Shown here one piece after another: positions 24,267-32,700 of a DNA stretch of 34,858 nt. The notes under the pieces were generated by a model. It saw only the letters and a program-made list of their open reading frames with translations. It made no database searches and was not told the origin of the DNA. The position numbers and the translations under genes are program-made. How positions within the stretch are numbered: the stretch's first letter is position 1; each line of letters begins with the position of its first letter. This stretch comes from a candidate division WS1 bacterium. GTDB taxonomy: Bacteria; Armatimonadota; Zipacnadia; Zipacnadales; UBA11051. Location: NCBI GenBank assembly GCA_012518355.1, contig JAAYSP010000196.1, positions 1-34,858 of the forward strand, written 5' to 3'.

Positions 24267-24291
24267 ATGCGGTTAGCAAGATGCGGTTAGC
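24267..24291. repeat. Short tandem repeat between the giant protein gene and the lipoprotein gene
   Basis: ATGCGGTTAGC occurs at 24267-24277 and 24281-24291 (period 14). It sits 10 nt beyond the stop of the giant gene. No function is evident. Confidence 0.6.
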
Positions 24292-24300
24292 GCACCGTAG

Positions 24301-27300
24301 CTATCGGGCCAATTGGACACGGGCAATTGCCCGAGCTTGCTGGCCATCTTCACCCATCGCGCGGATCTCGACCAGGTAGCTTCCGACAGGCACTCTGGCA
24401 CCTGCATCGTTCCGCAGGTTCCATGACAGTGTCTGAAGGCCGGGCCCTACCGGTTGATCTGACGTTAGTGTCCTGATTGGAATTCCAGCGATGTTGCGCA
24501 CGCTGATGTCTACCTTGCAGCTCTGTGACACCGAGTAGCTCAGTACACTATTGTCTCCTTGCTGAACTGCAGAGGCCGGGGTGACAGCCAGACTGGCCGT
24601 TGTGCGAGGTCTGACCTCGAGCCGGAAGCGGCGCAGACTCTCTGTCTCGGCCGTCCTATACGTGTATGATGGTGATGTCCGGACGTATACGCTCCGGTTA
24701 GCTGCGACATCTGTCAGGATCACCTCATACTGGGCAGGAACCGCACTCAGGTCCGGAAGCGCAACTGAGACATCTGTTGGGCCTACGGCACAACTGACCA
24801 CAAAGTCAAAGCTCTGTGCGCAGTTGGCATCGTTGCGAATATCTCGGGATAGCAGCTCTCCGGAGCTGCCCACGAAGTAGAGGTCCACAGTGTCCGGAGC
24901 TGTGGGCGGGTTGGGCAGAGTGTGTTCAGCACCCGCACCGGGTATGGCTCCGGCGACGCTGGAGGTATCGCTTCGCCCGGCCGCAGTAGCCACTACTGGG
25001 ACCAGATAGCCTCCACCGACTGGGACGGATTCGGGTTTCGCCACAGCAGCCGTCGCCGCCGATGCGGTGACATTCAGCGATGATCCTGCAGTCATGCACA
25101 GGATCCAGGCGCCCTCCCACGGCTGGAGGCTGTCGCGCGCCGCATGGATGGCTGGTCTCGAAGAGACTAATTCATAACTACCTGTGGCGTTATTGTACAC
25201 GAAAGCATAGGGTCGCACAGCGTCAGTGATGCTCGTCTGGAAGTTGGCAAGGGAGGTGGGATTGGCAAACGGGTTCCCTACCATGTTCCAGCCGACAGCG
25301 AGCGGGATGCTTATCGCCCGTGTCGGATCGGTCGGTTGTCCAGCGATAGCCAGGTTGGTGACACTGGAGTACCGGACGAAGTAGCCTGAACCGGGGCGTA
25401 CCCGCATCAGGTCGCTGCTGCCCCACTCGGGCCCCCGTCGATACGCCGGTGGTGTTGCGGATGGATCCCAGCGTACCACCTTGTCCGTGGAGAAGACGTT
25501 CACGGGGTTATCGTTCATGTCTGTATCCGCCATTGTTGCCGGCGTACCCGGTACTGCCACCATGCTCACACCAGCAGGGAAGGTGTTCGACATGGCCGCG
25601 TAGCCGGTGAAATCAGCACCGGAATAGTCTGGAGGCACCTGCACCTGCAAACTGGCAGGCACAACCTGGTACCCGATGCGAGATGCGGAAAGCGTGTGTG
25701 TGCCCATCGGCACGTTGCTGAGAGTATAGCGCCCAGTGCCGTTAGTCACTGCTGTTCCGCCGGAATAGCGCACTTCGACGCCCTGGATCGGCTGACCTCG
25801 GCCGTCGAGCACCGTGCCCGAAATACTGAAGGTGTCGGGTATCGTGGTGAAATTAACACCGGTGATGTCGGCGTCGCTAACTTCCACTACTCGGTTGATC
25901 GGCTCAAAATGGCCGTACGATACCTCGGGAGTGAAGGTGTAGTGCCCCGGGGGCAAGTTGTCTATCGAATAGCGGCCATCTGCGTCGGTCTGCACGCTGC
26001 CAGTGTCCCATGTGATGGTGACGTCGCCGGCACCGATGCCGTCCCGATCAACCACACGGCCACTCACCTGGAAGGTGACGGGAATGCCAACGAAATTGAC
26101 GTTGGTGGCATCGTCGGGCCCCAGGATGATCTGGCGTGAGATCGGTTCAAAAGTCCACAGTGCGCGCGATGGCGTCACAGTGTAGCTTCCGCTCTCGAGC
26201 CCCAGCACCTGGTAGGAGCCGTTGCCATCGGTCAGCACTGCGCGTCCGCCAACCGAAATGCTCACACCTGGTACCGGTGCCCCGTCTGCTGTCATGACGC
26301 TGCCGGCGATGACGAAAGTCTCTGCCGACACGGCGGTAAAGCCATAAGTGATGTCAACGACATTGCCCACACGGTCTTCGGCATAGATGCGCACGGCCAC
26401 TGCCTGACCGAGAGCGAAGGACTCAGGCGGCGCATAATTGACAAGCACGCTTGCACCCTTTCGCGTCTTGGACAGGGCATCGCTGACTTCGGTGCCATCC
26501 ACCCACATGCGGATGCTGTCGGCGAACACGCCCGACTGGTTATCGGAAATGTGCACATCAATGCCGGTATCGATGGCTACATCGGTCTGGTCAGGTGCCG
26601 GATTTTGTTGGCCTATTGTCGGCGGTGTTGTGTCCATGGCCATGTCAAAGCTCCATTCGACTGCTTCGGAGCTGTTTCCGGCCGCATCCTGCACAACAAC
26701 GCTGACCGTATGGCTGCGATTGTAGGCTATGCCGCCGGGCGGACTGTAGCTACATGCCACATCCAATTTTCCGTTTATCTCAGTGGCGGCAATGCTATCG
26801 GTGATGTCCTGGCCGTCGAAGGTCACCGTAAGCCGACTCACAGACGGATCGATAATCCCGTCGACAATACTGATGTCCACACCGGATTTATCATCGGTCA
26901 AATGGAAGCTGACTGGCGATGATCCCGCAACTGAGGTAGCGCCATCAGCCGGCGCTAGCTGCGTGACCTGCGGGGCAACGTTGTCAGTTACAACACTGAA
27001 GGCCCAGGCTTCGACTGCCTGGTTGCCAGCGCGGTCTGCAACTCTGACTTCCACTTCGACCTGAGCATTCCACTCAAATGGCTGTTCAGGCTGAGCTTCC
27101 ACTTGCCAGAAAGTAGGATGCTCGGTGATGGTGATGTCTGTCGGCACAAGATTGCCTGAAGCAGTGACTTGCACCTGGACACTGTCGGCAGCGTCCACAT
27201 CAATCCCCACGCCCTCATCCGTCACGCGGAAGCCAATTGATGTGTCAAGCGCCAGTTGCGTGGCCCCATCTATCGGCACTGCATTGAGAATCTGCGGTGG

Positions 27301-29238
27301 GGCAGTGTCCGCTGTGGTCGCTTCGACGGCATTTACCGGTATGCTCACATCAACGGCCGGGTTAGGCACTTCGTCGAAGGCCACCACTGCAAAATAGTAT
27401 GTGTTGTCCGGTTCCAGCCCGGATACACTGGTAGTCTGCTGGCCGGCTGGTACTGTGCCGTAAAGCTGTGCACCCGCGTCGGTAGTGCTGAATATCGTAT
27501 CTGACAGATACACGCGGTAGCCGACGATGTCAACTTCGATGTCTTCGTCGTAAGCTGTCCAGTCCAACTCTACGCTGCGGCCATGCGCGCCGCTAACGGC
27601 TATGAGCTCGGTAGTAGGTTGCATAGCGCTCGGCTGATCAATCGGGCTGGGAGCTCTGGTATCGATTACCTGGGCGATTAACAAGTGCTCCTCTATTGCA
27701 GGACCCGGGAAGGTGGGATCGGTCACATGGTCCTGGCTTACATAGTGTAGACCGATGGGCCGACCGAACGGTCCAGCGATGATATTTAAGGCGCCATCTT
27801 CATTGGCACCCACTCGCCCACGGAGCTGGATGGAGCCGCGATACACTCCTGTAGCAGAGCCGGTTTCGTCAAGCACAACCGTCTCTCTGTCAGTGACGAC
27901 GCTGGCTGCGTCATCGCTGTAGGCAAACATCGTGGCTGTGATGGTGCCCCAGCCGACCTCATCACGGTCGTTGACTTCGATGTAAACGCGGTCGGTTTCT
28001 TCGAAAATATCCTTGTCATCCCAGTTTTCGTCAGTCAGACGCACGCTGCTATACAGCGGCGGAGGGGATCCGGGCTCAGCGATCGATTCTGCACGCACTC
28101 TCGGGTTCGCGAAGCCGTAAGCGTTGTCCCACATCAACACCTGAGTGTCTCCGCCAACCGGGTACGGCATGACGACGCTGCCGCTCGGCCCGGTGTGAGA
28201 GAACCAGTTTTTGGTGATCTCTGCCTGCAACTCTGGCACACCACGTATGGCGATGGCGCGTTGCGTTGCGCGGAACATGTTGTGGTCCATCTTCATCCAG
28301 GTTCCGGCAATGTCGGTGCCGTCGCCGCGGTCGCGGCCGCCGTGCATGTCAAAGCAGTGGCTCAGGGATACGCCCAGCTCCACGTTGTGCCGAGCCCAGT
28401 AACCGCTACCCGGCACACCGCTGCCGGCGATGGAGTGACGATTGGCGTTGAATACGTTGTACTCAATCAGTGATTCGGACGGGCCGTGCACTATGCCATA
28501 TCCCAAGCCGTTGTACTGGTTATGGTGAATGAAGCTGTGATGGATGTGGTGGTCGACGCCCCCAGCCAGATAGACCCCGCCGTGGCTCCAGCCAGAGATC
28601 TCACAGTTGTCCACCTGCAGACCATTCTCCGACGTGCGGATTCCATCTGAGGTCGGAAACAGGTAGTAATACGAGCTTCCTGGCGGATCAGTGCCCCCAA
28701 AGGCACGCGCATGGTGCTCCAGACGCCGATTGGGCTCGGGGCCGCGCAGCCAAAATCCTGTCAACCGCACGTTCGGGCCCACTGCCTGGAACAAGGGACT
28801 TGTGCGGAACTGGGTGCTGCAAACAATCGCGCCGCGTGACCCGTTGTAGCCCCGATTGCTTGCGATGGTCACTCCTTCGGGGATGTTCAGACGTAAGTTG
28901 GGAGTCACATACAGTAGAGTGGTGAAGTCAAAATCGCCAGTGGGTCTGAGATAGATGATCTCCCCAGGTTGGGCCACCTCTAACGCAGCCATCAGTTCCT
29001 CAGGAGTAGCGACGTTATAGTCGCCTCCGGTGATGATGTAGGCATAGCCCTCACCGCCTCCGAGCGGCCCCAGGCTGTCAGGCACTGCTCCGTAGACTTC
29101 CCCGCCAAGCTCAATCCAGGTTTGGCCGAGTTGCGCTGGAGTAGGCATCGGATCGCTATCAGGCCGGTCGGCCTGCCCCCAGGCCAGGGCCGTGGTCAAC
29201 AGTAGTATCATGATAGCCACGTACACGCGGATATTCAT
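24301..29238 (-). CDS. Giant secreted protein with a right-handed beta-helix and repeated Ig-like domains
   Basis: A 1645-aa exported protein. Residues 1-21 are a signal peptide. About 70-390 form a parallel beta-helix (pectate-lyase/NosD type: LFQAVGPNVRLTGFWLRGPE, GVDHHIHHSFIHHNQYNGLG, SLIEYNVFNANRHSIAGSG). About 390-530 is a beta-rich domain, about 545-640 resembles fibronectin III, and three Ig-like domains (about 645-750, 755-868, 870-970) carry 'TPP-x-I-x-P-x-D-x-A-T' openings. Three CarboxypepD_reg repeats follow (about 975-1052, 1055-1132, 1134-1212). The last about 430 residues are a module shared with the neighbouring giant protein, including VGWNMVGNPF and a FlgD-like Ig domain (about 1550-1645) ending RVQLAR. 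Possible polysaccharide-binding or -cleaving surface protein; no catalytic residues are certain. The ATG at 29238 follows AAGGA by about 10 nt. Confidence 0.9.
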   Translation of the reverse strand: MNIRVYVAIMILLLTTALAWGQADRPDSDPMPTPAQLGQTWIELGGEVYGAVPDSLGPLGGGEGYAYIITGGDYNVATPEELMAALEVAQPGEIIYLRPTGDFDFTTLLYVTPNLRLNIPEGVTIASNRGYNGSRGAIVCSTQFRTSPLFQAVGPNVRLTGFWLRGPEPNRRLEHHARAFGGTDPPGSSYYYLFPTSDGIRTSENGLQVDNCEISGWSHGGVYLAGGVDHHIHHSFIHHNQYNGLGYGIVHGPSESLIEYNVFNANRHSIAGSGVPGSGYWARHNVELGVSLSHCFDMHGGRDRGDGTDIAGTWMKMDHNMFRATQRAIAIRGVPELQAEITKNWFSHTGPSGSVVMPYPVGGDTQVLMWDNAYGFANPRVRAESIAEPGSPPPLYSSVRLTDENWDDKDIFEETDRVYIEVNDRDEVGWGTITATMFAYSDDAASVVTDRETVVLDETGSATGVYRGSIQLRGRVGANEDGALNIIAGPFGRPIGLHYVSQDHVTDPTFPGPAIEEHLLIAQVIDTRAPSPIDQPSAMQPTTELIAVSGAHGRSVELDWTAYDEDIEVDIVGYRVYLSDTIFSTTDAGAQLYGTVPAGQQTTSVSGLEPDNTYYFAVVAFDEVPNPAVDVSIPVNAVEATTADTAPPQILNAVPIDGATQLALDTSIGFRVTDEGVGIDVDAADSVQVQVTASGNLVPTDITITEHPTFWQVEAQPEQPFEWNAQVEVEVRVADRAGNQAVEAWAFSVVTDNVAPQVTQLAPADGATSVAGSSPVSFHLTDDKSGVDISIVDGIIDPSVSRLTVTFDGQDITDSIAATEINGKLDVACSYSPPGGIAYNRSHTVSVVVQDAAGNSSEAVEWSFDMAMDTTPPTIGQQNPAPDQTDVAIDTGIDVHISDNQSGVFADSIRMWVDGTEVSDALSKTRKGASVLVNYAPPESFALGQAVAVRIYAEDRVGNVVDITYGFTAVSAETFVIAGSVMTADGAPVPGVSISVGGRAVLTDGNGSYQVLGLESGSYTVTPSRALWTFEPISRQIILGPDDATNVNFVGIPVTFQVSGRVVDRDGIGAGDVTITWDTGSVQTDADGRYSIDNLPPGHYTFTPEVSYGHFEPINRVVEVSDADITGVNFTTIPDTFSISGTVLDGRGQPIQGVEVRYSGGTAVTNGTGRYTLSNVPMGTHTLSASRIGYQVVPASLQVQVPPDYSGADFTGYAAMSNTFPAGVSMVAVPGTPATMADTDMNDNPVNVFSTDKVVRWDPSATPPAYRRGPEWGSSDLMRVRPGSGYFVRYSSVTNLAIAGQPTDPTRAISIPLAVGWNMVGNPFANPTSLANFQTSITDAVRPYAFVYNNATGSYELVSSRPAIHAARDSLQPWEGAWILCMTAGSSLNVTASAATAAVAKPESVPVGGGYLVPVVATAAGRSDTSSVAGAIPGAGAEHTLPNPPTAPDTVDLYFVGSSGELLSRDIRNDANCAQSFDFVVSCAVGPTDVSVALPDLSAVPAQYEVILTDVAANRSVYVRTSPSYTYRTAETESLRRFRLEVRPRTTASLAVTPASAVQQGDNSVLSYSVSQSCKVDISVRNIAGIPIRTLTSDQPVGPGLQTLSWNLRNDAGARVPVGSYLVEIRAMGEDGQQARAIARVQLAR

Positions 29239-29797
29239 TCACGCCACATCCTTCCGGCATTTTCATTACGGGCTCGGCTGAGTGTCCCCAATCCGCAGCG
29301 AGCCACACTCCGACTATACAGAGTGCTCTTCGGATCGGATGGTATGCCTGAAACGCATTCAGACTGGTCATAGTATACCGAAATGCGATTCACAGAATCA
29401 GCAGTCAGGCAAGCACAACCGCCCGGTAGTCTGTAGAGACCGCCGGGCGGCGCAGAATGGCTGTGTTGTGTAGGACAGGTAGGGCTTGCCGAGAGTCGTA
29501 GCAGGCATATTGCCCCGCTCCACCGTACTCCCGCCATAGGTTACGCCAGCGGCAGTTCGGGTCGCCATGGGTCGAGGAGTTGACTGACGGACTGGTTCAT
29601 AGCGCTCCACGATGCCCGCTCCTAGTGCAATAGTTGAGAACACTTAAGCAGTTGCACACTCTGTTCATAGATTGCCAGGAATCAGCCTATCCTCATCACA
29701 CCAGTAGGCAACGAAATCAGCATTTGTCAACATTTGCTCGATAAACAACCACTCATGTATAGGCAGCCGCAAAGCCGCCAGGGGTGGCTCAACAGTT
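29239..29797. other. 559-nt spacer between the two giant protein genes
   Basis: No gene is seen. A strong inverted repeat (29419-29450) may end the upstream transcript. On the minus strand TATACT at about 29373-29378 could be a -10 box for the downstream gene, but no good -35 accompanies it. The remaining sequence shows no repeat or protein-coding signal. Confidence 0.5.
29419..29450. terminator. Perfect 8-bp inverted repeat, possible terminator
   Basis: CCGCCCGG (29419-29426) and CCGGGCGG (29443-29450) pair perfectly around 16 nt that can form a small inner stem (GTCT/AGAC). The hairpin is GC-rich but no poly-T follows on either strand, so it may be a weak terminator or an mRNA-end stabiliser for the giant gene at 29798. 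Confidence 0.4.
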
Positions 29798-32700
29798 TTA
29801 TCGGTTCACATGCACCGGCACTACGCTACGTGCCTGCTGCCCACTATCTGTCGTGGCAACGATGGTGATCAGGTAGCGACCGGCGGGCACCATAGTACCG
29901 TGTGCTCCCATGAGATCCCAGGTCTCCGAGTTCAGTCCTGCAGTTCCGGCCTTGTCACTGGCCAGTTGTCTGACGGTGCGGCCACTTATGTTTATGACGG
30001 TGATACCGACCGCAGCGTTTTGCGAGAGACTGTACGACAGCGTGACCGGGCCACCAGGCTGGGCATTGGCTGTGGCGGCCGAGATGGCCAGGGCGCCTAC
30101 CTCGCGCGGCGCGATCTCGAGCTGGAAGCGACGCGGACCGTCTGCATCCGACTGGTACACATACTGTGACACGGTCCGTGCGTACATGCGCTTGCCAGTG
30201 ACTGTGTCGAGTAGTGTCACCTGTTGGTCAGTAGGCACCATGGACAGGTCAGGCAGGCTGACGGTCACCGGTACGTCGGCCACCGCACAGCTGACCTCAA
30301 ACTCCCAGGTCTGTGCGCCCACACTAGCGGTGCGCAGGTCGTAGCTCAGCTGTGTGCCGTCCGAGCCAAGCAGATACAAGTCTACCGGTGAATCGGCGAC
30401 AGGTGGATTGACCAGCTGTCCTCCGCCGGGCAGTCTCGCCGCTGAGCGGATGACTCCGACACCAGCGCACCCGTCTGAGAAGCCGGCTGCGGTGGCCCGC
30501 AACGGCACCACGAAGTCGCCGTCGGACAGTTGTAGGGAGGAGCCTGACGCAGCGGCAGTTGCTACTGGCGGATTTGCCAGCACCTGCCGGGCAGTGCTGG
30601 AGTACATCCAGAAGCCTGCGCCAACCGGTATCGTTTCACGGAAGCCGACAATCCCAACATCGGCGACGACGCGATACTCGCCAGCAGCGCGATCCCAGAT
30701 GAAGCCATAGTCGGCAACAGCACCACCAGGCGCGACAGCCAGGCTCTTCCATGGCAACGCGACCTGGAAGGGGTTGCCCACCATGGTCCAACCCGCATTT
30801 AGCTGTAAGTCAAAGCCAACACCGGCGATCTCACTGCCGGGCACGTACTTCGTTATCGGCGCAGCCGGCCTGATCCAGTAGCCTCGACCTGGAGCCAGGT
30901 TGAGGATATCGAAGTTGGGATGTGTGGTCATAGAGTTGGTAATCCATCGTGCGTCCGGATCGGCAACCGTTGCGTCCCATCGCGCGACTGGTGTTGTAGC
31001 ACCGAAGGCTGCACGGAAGTCTGTCACATCGGTGCGTATCGGCACGGTCACGAAACTGAGACCGGCGGGTAGGGTGATGGCGTACATCGGCGTGCCGACG
31101 AAGTCTACATCGGCCTTGTGGGTCATCAGGTCTATGACCTGCCTGGCAGGCGTGAACTGGTAACCGGCGGCTTGCGCGGGTATAGTCTGGGCCGTCGCGG
31201 CGACTGTGATTTCGTAAGTGCCACGGCGCAGTTGCTCTGCTGCCTCGCCCTGACGGAATACATAGAGCCCGGAGGGGCCTGTCATGACTTCCACACTCTT
31301 GCCGGTCTCAAGGTCCCGTGCTGTGACCGCCACATTCTGCATGGGCTGACCACCTGCGGTGCGAATTGTACCGCTGAGTTGGTGGCTTTGCACATGGGCG
31401 GTAAACCAGTTTTCAGTTGATGTCGGGCCGAGCGTCACTTCTCGGGAAGCTGGCTCGAACTCCAGTCCTTCGAATGTCGGTATTAGCTCATAGGATCCTG
31501 CAGGCAAGTCCTGGATGCGATACCAACCGTCTACACGTGTCACGACTGATTTTTCGCCAGCTACGATAAGAACGCCGCCCTGCGGCTCGCCGGCTTCGTC
31601 AAGGACACGTCCAGTGATATCGAAGGCCGGCTGACCGAGGAAGTCCATATCCGCTGCATCCGGTGGGACTACCACAGCCTGTTCGGCGGGGGCAAAGTAC
31701 CAGCCTCGGCGTTCGACCCGCACAGTTTGGTTTCCATCAGCTACGCCACTGACCGCATATGTGCCGTCTTGCGCGGTCCTGTCGTGCAGTAAGCCAACGT
31801 ATACATCGACTCCCGGTATTGGGGTGCCGTCACTCTGGACGACCTTGCCACTGATGATCGAGGTAGGCTCGCCTTCTGTGATAAACGTCCAGGTAACGCT
31901 CAGTGCATTGCCGTTGAAGTCACTTGCATCCACCTGGACGTGGACATCCTGCAGATACTCAAACCACGCGTCGGGAGTGTACTCCACGTTGTATCGAGCA
32001 GGGGTGCCGCCGATGGCAGGAGTGCCTGGCACGGGGACACCGTCTACGGTGATGGCGACCTGGATGCTGCCACGATCGACACCGACGCCATCGTCCTCGA
32101 CACTGAACTGGACAGTGGCATTTCGCCGCACTGCGGTAGCATTCGGAGCCGGCTGGCGGTTGCTGATTGCTGGCGGCGTGGTGTCTGTCGAGGTTCCGGG
32201 GCCAGCAACATCAGAATCAGCGCTTTCGTTGGTCCCGTCGAATGCGCGCACCATGTAGTAGTACGCCTCACCGTCGGCTACCGTGCGGTCGCGGAATGTA
32301 TCGCTACCTGCTTCGACAGCGCCTACAGGCGGCTCAGAGAATTCAGTGGCGCTAATGGATCGGTATATGCGGTACTCGACGACATCATCGGCGCCCGCAC
32401 CATCGTCAGGTGAGGGGGTCCAGGTGATGTCAAGAGCGCCTCCGGAGGTCGGATTGCTGACACCTACACCGGTCGGAGGCCGCGGCGGTATGCTGTCTTG
32501 CGCAACTACCGGTCCGACTTCATTTGACCTGTCGGATTCCAGCCGCGCACCATGGGCGTCAATGTATGCACGCACGATATAGTAGTAGGGTATATCGTTT
32601 ACAGGTGGAGACAGCGACTGTGGTGCGGCGTCTTTGCTCGCGTACGCACCAGCACCGGTAGCAGGTATCGTCAGCACCGGCATGTCGGCATACTGTCCCT

